Below, one piece after another: positions 1-6,406 of a stretch of 10,276 nt of DNA (the stretch's first letter is position 1; the number at the start of each line of letters is the position of its first letter). Under the pieces are notes generated by a model. That model was given only the letters and a program-made list of their open reading frames with translations, was not told the DNA's origin and searched no databases. The stretch is from positions 1 through 10,276 of the forward strand of contig CANFIE010000105.1 of NCBI GenBank assembly GCA_947446625.1, read 5' to 3'. The DNA is from Acetobacteraceae bacterium. GTDB lineage: Bacteria; Pseudomonadota; Alphaproteobacteria; Acetobacterales; Acetobacteraceae. The position numbers and the translations under genes were made by a program.

Positions 1-440
1 ACCAGGGTGTTGCGCCATTCGGGGATGGCGGCCATTTCGCCGCGGAACAGGTTGGCGCGGGCCTCGATCTGGTGGTCCGGCTCCTCGATCACCGGCCACC
101 AGATCTCGTCCAGGTGCGACATGTCGAGCTGCGGCCAGGCGCGGGCGAGTTCGGTGGTGGGGGTGCCGATGTCGCAGGTGAAAGCGTAACGCTCGCGTAC
201 CTGGGGGGTGACGATGATAGGCAGCTTCAGGCGTTCCGCCACGATGCTGGCGGTTTGCAGGGCGCGGGTATAGGGCGAGCACAGGATGCGCTGCAGCCCC
301 TCATGCGCCAATTCCTCGGCGGCGGTGGCGGCCTGCTGGTGGCCCAGCGGGGTCAATTTGGGGTCGGGGATGCCTGGGTCGCGTTTCGTGGCGGTGAAAT
401 GCAGGTTGAACTCGCTCTGGCCGTGGCGCAGCAAAATCAT
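1..440 (-). CDS. Histidine phosphatase (phosphoglycerate mutase-like) family protein, C-terminus outside window
   Basis: This gene runs off the left edge, so only about 146 N-terminal residues are visible. Reading the minus strand from ATG at 440 gives MILLRHGQSEFN, the RHG signature of the histidine phosphatase superfamily. His6 would be the phospho-accepting residue, with Arg5. SPYTRALQT at about 55-63 supplies the second conserved phosphate-pocket Arg (Arg59), and VRER near 81-84 supplies a candidate acid residue (Glu83). The second catalytic His normally lies further on and is not in view. The superfamily includes metabolite phosphatases and mutases; the substrate cannot be told from this fragment, and true glycolytic phosphoglycerate mutase is not supported over a general phosphatase. 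There is no clear Shine-Dalgarno. It is transcribed divergently from the timA-like gene. The superfamily call is firm, the specific activity unknown. Confidence 0.88.
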   Translation of the reverse strand, partial: MILLRHGQSEFNLHFTATKRDPGIPDPKLTPLGHQQAATAAEELAHEGLQRILCSPYTRALQTASIVAERLKLPIIVTPQVRERYAFTCDIGTPTTELARAWPQLDMSHLDEIWWPVIEEPDHQIEARANLFRGEMAAIPEWRNTL

Positions 441-470
441 GGGCGTGGTTCCAACCTGGACAGGGATTGG

Positions 471-499
471 GCGATAGCCGCCCCCGCGCCGGCCTGCAA
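471..499 (-). promoter_or_regulatory. Candidate sigma70-type promoter for the histidine phosphatase gene
   Basis: On the minus strand a TTGCAG element (499-494) and a TATCGC element (476-471) are separated by 17 bases. Transcription would start about 25 bases before the ATG at 440. Each hexamer matches the consensus at only three positions, so the case rests on the spacing, the location in a divergent intergenic region, and the similarity to the promoter candidate facing the other way. Confidence 0.3.
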
Positions 500-512
500 G
501 TGCCCGCCGCCG

Positions 513-541
513 TTGCGGTTGGGGCGCGGTGCCCCTATCTA
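513..541 (+). promoter_or_regulatory. Candidate sigma70-type promoter for the timA-proA-led gene series
   Basis: TTGCGG (513-518) and TATCTA (536-541) are separated by 17 bases, which would give a short leader of roughly 20 bases before the ATG at 567, enough for the GGAG ribosome site at 555-558. The spacer contains an inverted repeat, GGGGC (521-525) and GCCCC (531-535) around a five-base loop, which could be an operator or simply GC-rich chance. This is the only plausible promoter seen upstream of the plus-strand series before the gap at 5498. Confidence 0.4.
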
Positions 542-566
542 AGCATTGAAAGATGGAGTGCATTTC

Positions 567-1235
567 ATGTCGGGCGGTACGGTTGAACTCATCCTGTTCG
601 GCATGGTCGCGGCTTTTCTGGTGCTGCGGCTGCGCAGCGTGCTGGGCAAGCGCACCGGGTATGAACGCCCGGCGGAGCCGCTGACGCCGGCCAATGGCGC
701 CCCGCGCCCGGCCGATGCCATGGTGAAGCGCCCGGGCCAGCCCCAGGCGCAGGCGCAGACCCTGCGCGAGGTGCCGGACCCCGGCAGTCCGGCCGGGCAG
801 GCGCTGGCGCGGATTGTGGCGGTGGACCGGGCGTTTGACCCGAACCGCTTTCTGGATGGGGCCGAGGGCGCCTTCCGCATGATTGTGGGCGCCTTTGCCG
901 CTGGCGACCGCGCCACGCTGAAGCCGCTGCTGAGCGAGGACAGCTATGCCGGCTTCGAGGCCGCGATCAGCGCCCGGGAGCAGGCCGGCGAGACCCAGCG
1001 CACCGAATTGCGCGCGGTGACCGAGCTGGCGATTGACGCGGCGGAGCTGCGCGGCACCACGGCGGATGTGACGGTGCGGTTCGTGACCGACCAGATCAAC
1101 ATCACCATGGCGCGGGATGGCTCGGTGGCGCATGGCCATGATGCGGTGACCGAGCTGCGCGATTTGTGGACCTTCCAGCGCGATCTGCAGTCGGCCGACC
1201 CGACCTGGCGGCTGGTGGGCACCCGCAGCGTTTGA
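567..1235 (+). CDS. Tim44-like domain inner-membrane protein (TimA type)
   Basis: A 222-residue protein with one N-terminal hydrophobic segment at about residues 6-21 (ELILFGMVAAFLVLRL), a Pro/Ala/Gln-rich linker at about 32-72, and a Tim44-like domain from about 83 to the end (FDPNRFLDGAEGAFRMIV near 90-107, ending DPTWRLVGTRSV). This matches the alphaproteobacterial TimA architecture, a membrane-anchored homologue of the C-terminal domain of mitochondrial Tim44. The bacterial proteins are inner-membrane and of poorly defined role. I chose ATG 567 because GGAG at 555-558 lies 8 bases upstream and MSGGTVELIL is a natural start; an in-frame TTG at 546 would add seven residues. In many relatives this gene lies near secB; no secB is seen here. 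It is followed after 9 bases by proA, so they are probably co-transcribed. Confidence 0.88.
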   Translation: MSGGTVELILFGMVAAFLVLRLRSVLGKRTGYERPAEPLTPANGAPRPADAMVKRPGQPQAQAQTLREVPDPGSPAGQALARIVAVDRAFDPNRFLDGAEGAFRMIVGAFAAGDRATLKPLLSEDSYAGFEAAISAREQAGETQRTELRAVTELAIDAAELRGTTADVTVRFVTDQINITMARDGSVAHGHDAVTELRDLWTFQRDLQSADPTWRLVGTRSV

Positions 1236-1244
1236 GGCCTGGCG

Positions 1245-2510
1245 ATGAATGTGATGCTGGCGGACGCCACGAGCCAATTGGAGGCCGCCGCCCACGCGGC
1301 GCGTGAGGCCGCGGGTGCCGTGGCCCGGGCGCCGCGGGCGGTGAAGGACCAGGCGCTGCTGGCGGCGGCGGCGGCGCTGCGGGCGCGGCAGGCGGCGATT
1401 CTGGCGGCGAATGCGGCTGACCTGGCCGGGGCGCCGGGTCTCAGCCCGGCCTTTGTGGACCGGCTGACGCTGAACCCGGCCCGGGTTGAGGCGATGGCGC
1501 GCGGCCTGGAGGAAGTGGCGGCGCTGCCGGACCCGGTGGGCCGGGTGCTGGCGGAATGGCAGCGGCCGAACGGGCTGGTGATGCGCCGGGTGGCGCAGCC
1601 GCTGGGCGTGATCGGCATGATCTTCGAGAGCCGGCCGAATGTGACGGCGGATGCCGCCGCGCTGTGCCTGAAATCCGGCAATGCGGTGATTCTGCGCGGC
1701 GGGCGGGAAAGCCTGCACAGTGCCGGCGCGATTTCTGCTTGTTTGGCCGAAGGGCTGGTTGCCGCCGGCTTGCCGTTGGCCGCCCTGCAGGTGGCCCAGA
1801 CAGCCGACCGCGCCTTTGTGGGGGCCATGCTGCGGGCGGCGGGGTTGATCGACCTGATCATTCCGCGCGGCGGCAAGGGGCTGGTGACGCGGGTGCAGGA
1901 GGAAAGCCGGGTGCCGGTGCTGGCGCATGCCGAAGGGCTTTGCCACACCTACGTGCATGCCGCCGCCGACCCGGCCATGGCGCGCAGCGTGCTGGCCAAC
2001 GCCAAGATGCGCCGGACCGGCGTGTGCGGCGCCACCGAGACGCTGCTGATTGACGCCGCCATTGCGCCGGCCCTGCTGCCGCTGCTGGTGGCGGATCTCT
2101 CCGGGTTGGGCTGTGGGTTTCGGGCGGATGCGCGGGCGCGGGCGATCTGCCCCGAATTGCCCGAGGCGAGCGAGGCGGATTTCGGCACGGAATGGCTGGA
2201 CGCGGTGCTGAGCGTGGCCGTGGTGGATGGGGTTGGGGCGGCGCTCCAGCATATCCGGCGCTTTGGCAGCGAGCATACCGAGGCGATCATCACCGAGGAT
2301 GCCGAGGTGGCGGCACAATTCCTCAACGGGCTGGATAGCGCGGTGGGGATGTGGAACGCCTCCACCCAGTTCTGCGACGGCGGTGAGTTTGGCTTTGGCG
2401 CCGAGATCGGCATTGCCACTGGCCGCCTGCATGCCCGTGGCCCGGTGGGGTTGGAGCAGCTTTGCACTTACCGCTACCATGTGCTCGGGACGGGCCAGAC
2501 CCGCCCCTAA
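1245..2510 (+). CDS. proA: Gamma-glutamyl phosphate reductase (glutamate-5-semialdehyde dehydrogenase)
   Basis: This cytoplasmic enzyme of proline synthesis reduces gamma-glutamyl phosphate to glutamate-5-semialdehyde with NADPH. The 421-residue product is close to the usual length (about 417). It belongs to the aldehyde dehydrogenase superfamily: the family motif [20 protein letters not shown] lies near 127-146, followed by AVILRGG, and the catalytic cysteine is Cys261 within [14 protein letters not shown]. The C-terminal part has GSEHTEAI and the acceptor-domain motif [23 protein letters not shown] 1245 is preceded by GAGG (1234-1237), which overlaps the stop of the timA-like gene. The partner kinase gene proB, often directly upstream in Alphaproteobacteria, is not in this window. 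nadD, rsfS and rlmH follow as in many alphaproteobacterial genomes, but with one extra gene inserted after proA. Confidence 0.97.
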   Translation: MNVMLADATSQLEAAAHAAREAAGAVARAPRAVKDQALLAAAAALRARQAAILAANAADLAGAPGLSPAFVDRLTLNPARVEAMARGLEEVAALPDPVGRVLAEWQRPNGLVMRRVAQPLGVIGMIFESRPNVTADAAALCLKSGNAVILRGGRESLHSAGAISACLAEGLVAAGLPLAALQVAQTADRAFVGAMLRAAGLIDLIIPRGGKGLVTRVQEESRVPVLAHAEGLCHTYVHAAADPAMARSVLANAKMRRTGVCGATETLLIDAAIAPALLPLLVADLSGLGCGFRADARARAICPELPEASEADFGTEWLDAVLSVAVVDGVGAALQHIRRFGSEHTEAIITEDAEVAAQFLNGLDSAVGMWNASTQFCDGGEFGFGAEIGIATGRLHARGPVGLEQLCTYRYHVLGTGQTRP

Positions 2511-2531
2511 CAACATATGGGGGATGCGCCG

Positions 2532-3389
2532 ATGCGCCGCTTTGTGATGCTTGCCGCCGCCAGCCTGGCGCTGGCTTCGCCCGCCCTGGCCGCCTGCCCG
2601 GATGAGACCGAGGTGGCCGCCATGGCCGGGGCGCTGAGCAGCGGGCGCATTGCCGAACCCTTCTCTCCGCCGCTGACCATGGCCGATGCCGAATGCGCCC
2701 GCGACCGGCTGGCGCCGCTGCTGGCGCAGCATTTTGGCCGGGCGGTGGGCTACAAGGTGGGTGCCGCCGGCGAGGCGACGCAGCGCCGCTATGGCCTGCC
2801 CGGGCCGGTATGGGGCGTGCTGTTTGCCAGCGCGCTGCAAACCCGCAGCGGGGCGACCGTGGCGCTGACCCCGGCGCTGGCTGGCCTGAGCGTGGAAGCC
2901 GACCTGCTGGTGCGGGTGCGCGATGCGGGCATCAACCGCGCCGGGCGCGACCATGTGGCGCTGCTGCGGCATCTGGATCAGGTGATCCCCTTCATCGAAT
3001 TGCCGCGTGCCGGCGTGGCCCGGGTGCCGGATGGCATCGCGCTGGTTTCGGTGAACGTGTCCTCGCGCCTGGGCGTGGTGGGGCGGGCGATTCCGGTGCG
3101 GGCCGATGCCGATTTCGCCGCCCGGCTGGGCAGCATGGTGGTGACCTTCCATGATGATGACCGGCAGATTGCGCGCGAGACCGGCGCCACGCTGCTGGGC
3201 CACCCGCTGAACGCGCTGGCCTACCTGGTGGAAGCGCTGGCCAAGGAGGGCAAGCAGCTGAAGGCGGGGGACATCGTCTCGCTGGGCGGGTTTGCGCCTT
3301 CGGTGCCGGCCGTGGCGGGGCACCGCTATGAGCAGCGCTACGAGGGGTTGGGTGCCGAGACGATCAGCGTTTCGGTGCGGTTCCGCTGA
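2532..3389 (+). CDS. Exported 2-keto-4-pentenoate hydratase-like (MhpD/FAH family) protein
   Basis: A 285-residue protein of the 2-keto-4-pentenoate hydratase / fumarylacetoacetate hydrolase fold. Alignable features are GYKVG (73-77, family GYKIG), PVWGVLF (92-98), the metal-site region SVEADLL with Glu122 and Asp124 (usually Glu-x-Glu), Glu156 in IPFIELPR, VNVSSRLGVVG, and GHPLNALAYLV. Cytosolic members hydrate dienoates from aromatic catabolism, but this one begins with a signal peptide: RR, a hydrophobic core, then SPALA with either AxA cleavage after Ala20 or a lipobox LAAC giving Cys22 as a lipid anchor. It should therefore act in the periplasm or at a membrane; the substrate is unknown. 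ATG 2532 is chosen because GGGGGA (2519-2524) lies 7 bases upstream and the signal peptide begins cleanly; ATG 2517 would add MGDAP. No other aromatic-degradation gene is nearby. The family call is firm, enzymatic activity uncertain. Confidence 0.82.
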   Translation: MRRFVMLAAASLALASPALAACPDETEVAAMAGALSSGRIAEPFSPPLTMADAECARDRLAPLLAQHFGRAVGYKVGAAGEATQRRYGLPGPVWGVLFASALQTRSGATVALTPALAGLSVEADLLVRVRDAGINRAGRDHVALLRHLDQVIPFIELPRAGVARVPDGIALVSVNVSSRLGVVGRAIPVRADADFAARLGSMVVTFHDDDRQIARETGATLLGHPLNALAYLVEALAKEGKQLKAGDIVSLGGFAPSVPAVAGHRYEQRYEGLGAETISVSVRFR

Positions 3390-4015
3390 GGCTGGCGCCT
3401 GGCCCCTGGGGCGACCGTCGGCGGGGCCGGATTGGCCTGCTGGGCGGCAGCTTCAACCCGGCCCATGCCGGGCACCGCCATGTGGCGGACCATGCCCGGC
3501 GCGCGCTGGGGCTGGATGCGGTGTGGCTGCTGGTTTCGCCCGGCAACCCGCTGAAGCCGGCGCGGGGCATGGCGCCCTTTGCCGAAAGACTGGCCAGCGC
3601 CCGGCGGATTGCCGGCGGGCCGGTGCTGGCCACCGATGTGGAGGCGCGGTTGGGCAGCCGCTTCACGGTGCGGACCTTGGCGCTGCTGCGCCGGCGCTTT
3701 CCGCTGGTGCGGTTTGTGCTGCTGGTGGGGGCGGATATTCCCACCCAGCTACCACGCTGGAAACGCTGGAAACATATGCTGCGCCACACGCCGCTGGCGG
3801 TGCTGCCGCGCCCCGGGGAGACGCGGCGGGCGCTGGCCGGGCAGGCGATGCATCGGATGGCGCGGTGGCGAAAGCGTCCGCGGGCTTTGCTCGGCGGGCC
3901 AGACATGCCACATGCACCCTGGTGCCTGATCCCCGCCCGGGAGCATCCTGCCTCCGCCACCGCAATTCGTGAGGCGCTGGCCAGGCTCATCGACATGCCC
4001 AGGAGGCAGCCATAG
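3386..4015 (+). CDS. nadD: Nicotinate-nucleotide adenylyltransferase, apparently with a non-canonical start codon
   Basis: This enzyme transfers AMP from ATP to nicotinate mononucleotide in NAD synthesis. The ATP-binding signature GGSFNPAHAGH lies at residues 20-30 of the reading used here. VSPGNPLKP, GADIPTQLPRWKRW and the C-terminal SATAIRE (190-196, the ISSTxIR-like motif) complete the family pattern; total 209 residues. The first ATG/GTG/TTG in this frame is GTG 3482, which lies after the signature, so a protein from there could not work. The frame is open back to a TGA at 3329, and the region before the signature (WGDRRRGRIG) resembles a genuine N-terminus. I place the start at CTG 3386, which overlaps the upstream TGA as CTGA in the manner of ATGA coupling; CTG 3392 or ATT 3431 are alternatives. 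The gene identity is very sure, the start uncertain. Confidence 0.93.
   Translation: MRLAPGPWGDRRRGRIGLLGGSFNPAHAGHRHVADHARRALGLDAVWLLVSPGNPLKPARGMAPFAERLASARRIAGGPVLATDVEARLGSRFTVRTLALLRRRFPLVRFVLLVGADIPTQLPRWKRWKHMLRHTPLAVLPRPGETRRALAGQAMHRMARWRKRPRALLGGPDMPHAPWCLIPAREHPASATAIREALARLIDMPRRQP
4001..4006 (+). promoter_or_regulatory. Perfect Shine-Dalgarno AGGAGG deciding the rsfS start
   Basis: AGGAGG lies inside the last codons of nadD and is followed by five bases and then ATA at 4012, which overlaps the nadD TAG stop as ATAG. No ATG, GTG or TTG in the rsfS frame is suitably placed for it; the next in-frame start, GTG 4084, is 77 bases downstream and has no recognisable ribosome site. Confidence 0.6.
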
Positions 4016-5037
4016 CCCGCACACCCAAAACCCCGGCCACGGGCGACGCCCCCAAGCCGCGCAAAACCGCCACCCCCCGCAGCGTGCCGAAGGCGCGCTC
4101 GGCCGGCGACGAGATGGACGAGAAGCCGAAGCGCGCCCGTGCGGTGAAGCCGGCGGCGGCGAAGGCCGAGAAGCCGAAGGCGGCTGCGAAGGCAGCGCCG
4201 GCCAAGGCGGCCCCGAAGGCTGCTGCGAAGGCGGCGGCGAAAGCTGCGCCGAAGGCCCCGGCCAAGGCTGCTGCGGCGAAGGCCGCGCCCAAGGCGACGA
4301 AGCCGGTAGCGAAGGCTGCTGGCAAGCCGGCCGCGAAAGCTGCTCCGAAGGCTGCGCCCAAGGCTGCGCCCAAGGCTGCCGCGAAGGCGGCAGCGAAGGC
4401 CGCGCCCAAGGCCGCGGCGAAGCCTGCTGCGAAGGCAGCACCGGCCAAGCCGGCAGCGAAGCCCGCCGCCAAGGCTGCGGCCAAGCCGGCCAGCAAGGCC
4501 ACCGCCAAGCCGGCGGCCAAGGCGCCGAAGCCCTTGGCCAAGGCCGCGCCGCAGGTAACCGCCACGCCGCGCGCCACCAAGCCCAAAGCCGCCCCCGCCG
4601 CCGCCAAGGTGAGCAAGGCCGCCTTCGTGGCCGGGCCGGATGCCGAGGCCAAGCCGAAGCGGGCCGCCAAGAAGCGCGAGAAGGTGACGCCTGACCGGCT
4701 GGAACAGCTGGTGGCCGCTGCTCGGGCCAGCCTGGAAGATGACAAGGCCGAGGATATCGTGGTGCTGGACGTGACCGGGCGGGCCAGCTTCGCTGACCGG
4801 CTGATCATCGCCACCGGCCAGGTGGAGCGGCAGATCCAGGCCATGGCGACGCATCTGGACGACGCCCTGGCGAAGATTGGGTTGAAGCTGCGGCGCGACA
4901 ATATCCAGGCCAGCCCGGATTGGGTGTTGATCGATTGCGGCGACCTGATCGTGCATCTGTTCAAGCCTGAGGCGCGCGAGACCTATGCGCTGGAGCGCAT
5001 GTGGGGGCCGGGCAGCCCGGCGGGGGCCGACAGTTAA
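4012..5037 (+). CDS. rsfS: Ribosome silencing factor with a long Lys/Ala/Pro-rich N-terminal tail
   Basis: The C-terminal part, about residues 226-331 in this numbering, is a standard RsfS domain: [59 protein letters not shown], then YALERMW. RsfS binds uL14 on the 50S subunit and blocks subunit joining in starvation. The family is usually about 105-130 residues; here about 225 residues precede the domain, dominated by [12 protein letters not shown] runs with 156 residues free of Asp and Glu (4171-4638), like histone H1 tails. I place the start at ATA 4012 because a perfect AGGAGG lies 5 bases upstream and the following codons ([17 protein letters not shown]) already have the tail's Lys/Pro/Thr/Ala character. 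The conventional alternatives are GTG 4084 and ATG 4114. Domain identity is sure, the start and tail function are not. Confidence 0.9.
   Translation: MARTPKTPATGDAPKPRKTATPRSVPKARSAGDEMDEKPKRARAVKPAAAKAEKPKAAAKAAPAKAAPKAAAKAAAKAAPKAPAKAAAAKAAPKATKPVAKAAGKPAAKAAPKAAPKAAPKAAAKAAAKAAPKAAAKPAAKAAPAKPAAKPAAKAAAKPASKATAKPAAKAPKPLAKAAPQVTATPRATKPKAAPAAAKVSKAAFVAGPDAEAKPKRAAKKREKVTPDRLEQLVAAARASLEDDKAEDIVVLDVTGRASFADRLIIATGQVERQIQAMATHLDDALAKIGLKLRRDNIQASPDWVLIDCGDLIVHLFKPEARETYALERMWGPGSPAGADS
4171..4638 (+). repeat. Degenerate Lys/Ala/Pro codon repeat encoding the RsfS tail
   Basis: Imperfect tandem repetition of Ala-Ala-Pro-Lys and Ala-Ala-Ala-Lys units occupies 156 codons with no acidic residue. 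Lysine is mostly AAG, whereas alanine alternates between GCT, GCG, GCC and GCA, so the DNA repeats are shorter and less perfect than the protein repeats. The absence of stop complements in this stretch also keeps antisense frames open; those frames are not genes. Confidence 0.85.
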
Positions 5038-5497
5038 GAACTGGCGGTTACTGGCGGTCGGGCGGCTGAAACCAGGGCCGGAGGCCGAGCTGTTCGGGCT
5101 GTACAACGCCAGGCTGCGGCCGCCACTGGCTGTGGTGGAGGTGCCGGAGGCGCGGGGTTCGGCCGCCGAGGTGCGGCGGCGCGAGGGCCAGGCGCTGCTG
5201 GCGGCGCTGCCCGAGGGCGCGCTGCTGGTGGCGATGGATTTGGGCGGCCTGGCGCCGACCAGCGAGGCTCTGGCCGGGCTGTATGAGCGCTGGGAGACCA
5301 GCGGCAAGGCGCTGGCCTTTGTGATTGGCGGCGCCGAGGGGCTGGACCCCGCAGTGCTGGAGCGGGCGCAGCAGCGGCTTTCATTGGGGCCGATGACCTG
5401 GCCGCATTTTCTGGTGCGCGGGTTGCTGGCCGAGCAATTGTACCGGGCGCAGGCGATACGGGCCGGGCATCCGTATCACCGGGCGTGGCGGCCATAG
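5033..5497 (+). CDS. rlmH: 23S rRNA (pseudouridine1915-N3)-methyltransferase
   Basis: RlmH is a SPOUT-class methyltransferase acting on helix 69 of 23S rRNA in assembled 70S ribosomes. The sequence shows [12 protein letters not shown] at the N-terminus, FVIGGAEGL at 96-104 (SAM-binding loop), [20 protein letters not shown] and the C-terminal HPYHR at 146-150. Read from GTT 5033 the protein is 154 residues, matching the E. coli length of 155, and homology begins right there ([10 protein letters not shown] aligned with MKLQLVAVG). GTT overlaps the last base of rsfS stop TAA, with GGGGG (5022-5026) six bases upstream. The nearest canonical in-frame start is ATG 4985, which would add 16 residues unlike the family and overlap rsfS by 53 bases; it remains possible. 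It follows rsfS as in many Alphaproteobacteria. Confidence 0.93.
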   Translation, partial: VKNWRLLAVGRLKPGPEAELFGLYNARLRPPLAVVEVPEARGSAAEVRRREGQALLAALPEGALLVAMDLGGLAPTSEALAGLYERWETSGKALAFVIGGAEGLDPAVLERAQQRLSLGPMTWPHFLVRGLLAEQLYRAQAIRAGHPYHRAWRP

Positions 5498-5501
5498 GCG
5501 G

Positions 5502-5529
5502 TTGGCGCCACGGATAAGGCTGCTACTCT
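5502..5529 (+). promoter_or_regulatory. Weak promoter candidate upstream of the MoxR gene
   Basis: In the 56-base gap between rlmH and the MoxR gene, TTGGCG (5502-5507) and TACTCT (5524-5529) are 16 bases apart. The -10 match is poor. This is the largest gap in the plus-strand series, so a separate promoter here is reasonable, but the sequence support is slight. I see no hairpin terminator in the gap; TGGCGCCA (5503-5510) is a palindrome without a loop. Confidence 0.2.
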
Positions 5530-5553
5530 GCGGGCAACCGAGGAGTTCTGCGC

Positions 5554-6402
5554 GTGGCGTTCAAGTCAACGAAGTCATACATCGCCAGTCGTGACCTGGA
5601 AGTGGCGGTGAACGCCGCCGTGGCCTTGCAGCGCCCCCTGCTGGTGAAGGGCGAGCCCGGCACCGGCAAGACCGTGCTGGCGCATGAAGTGGCCGCCGCG
5701 CTGGGGATGCCGCTGATTGAGTGGCACATCAAATCCACCACCAAGGCGCAGCAGGGGCTGTACGAATACGACGCGGTGAGCCGGCTGCGCGATGGCCAGC
5801 TTGGCGATGAGCGCGTGCACGACATTGGCAACTACATTGTGCGCGGCAAGCTGTGGGAAGCCTTTGAAAGCGAGCAGCAATGCGTGCTGCTGATCGATGA
5901 GATCGACAAGGCGGATATCGAGTTTCCGAACGACCTGCTGCTCGAACTCGACCGCATGCAGTTCTACGTTTACGAAACCCGCAAGACCGTGGTGGCGCGG
6001 CAGCGGCCGGTGGTGATCATCACCAGCAACAATGAGAAGGAGCTGCCGGACGCATTCCTGCGGCGCTGCTTCTTCCACTACATCCGCTTCCCGGACCGGG
6101 AGACGATGGAAATGATTGTGCAGAGCCACTTCCCTGACGTGAAGCAGGAACTGGCGCGCGAGGCGCTGAACGTGTTCTTCCAGATTCGCAGCGTGGGCGA
6201 GCTGAAGAAGAAGCCGGCGACCAGCGAGTTGCTGGACTGGCTGAAGCTGCTGATGATTGAGGACCTGCCGCCCGAGGTGCTGCGCAGCGCCGACAGCAAG
6301 GTGGTGTTGCCGCCGCTGCATGGCGCGCTGCTGAAGAACGAGCAGGATGTGCATCTGTTCGAGCGGCTGGCCTTCCTCTCGCGCCGCCAGCCGCAGCGGT
6401 AG
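5554..6402 (+). CDS. MoxR-family AAA+ ATPase
   Basis: A 282-residue single-domain AAA+ ATPase of the MoxR class. Walker A is GEPGTGKT (33-40, Lys39), Walker B is VLLIDE (111-116), sensor 1 is the TSNNEKELPDAFLRR region (Asn159/Asn160), and the arginine-finger candidates are Arg170/Arg171. The GTG start is well supported by AGGAG (5541-5545) 8 bases upstream. MoxR ATPases work with VWA-domain partners as chaperones that remodel proteins or help insert metal cofactors. The nearest named analogue of this short form paired with a CoxE-like partner is CoxD, but no carbon monoxide dehydrogenase genes are present, so a CO-related role is not supported. The VWA partner follows after four bases, indicating a two-gene unit. 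Family sure, client unknown. Confidence 0.93.
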   Translation: MAFKSTKSYIASRDLEVAVNAAVALQRPLLVKGEPGTGKTVLAHEVAAALGMPLIEWHIKSTTKAQQGLYEYDAVSRLRDGQLGDERVHDIGNYIVRGKLWEAFESEQQCVLLIDEIDKADIEFPNDLLLELDRMQFYVYETRKTVVARQRPVVIITSNNEKELPDAFLRRCFFHYIRFPDRETMEMIVQSHFPDVKQELAREALNVFFQIRSVGELKKKPATSELLDWLKLLMIEDLPPEVLRSADSKVVLPPLHGALLKNEQDVHLFERLAFLSRRQPQR

Positions 6403-6406
6403 GGCG

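Noticed and set aside
944..1948. A 334-residue minus-strand open frame opposite timA-like and proA.
   Set aside because: Ser/Ala/Arg-rich composition typical of an antisense frame in high-GC DNA; proA is certain on the other strand.
3482..4015. nadD starting at GTG 3482.
   Set aside because: It would delete the GGSFNPAHAGH nucleotide-binding motif, which is encoded in the same frame directly upstream.
4171..4638. Possible CRISPR-like or tandem-repeat array.
   Set aside because: There are no direct repeats with regular unique spacers; the periodicity is explained by Lys/Ala/Pro codons in frame with RsfS.
3987..4964. A 325-residue minus-strand open frame with Ala/Phe/Gly repeats resembling a membrane protein.
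   Set aside because: It is another antisense reading of the Lys/Ala tail; the apparent hydrophobicity comes from the complement of AAG GCN codons.
3364..5307. A 647-residue open frame on the minus strand rich in Gly/Arg/Leu repeats.
   Set aside because: It is the antisense shadow of nadD, rsfS and rlmH. The repeats mirror the Lys/Ala codons of the RsfS tail, whose complement contains no stop codons; no domain is recognisable.
5503..5510. Palindrome TGGCGCCA after rlmH as a terminator or operator.
   Set aside because: It has no loop and no T-run, and an 8-base palindrome is expected often in DNA this GC-rich.
6347..6406. VWA gene starting at ATG 6347.
   Set aside because: The first 20 residues would be a shifted-frame reading of the MoxR C-terminus; GTG 6407 sits at the point where family homology begins.
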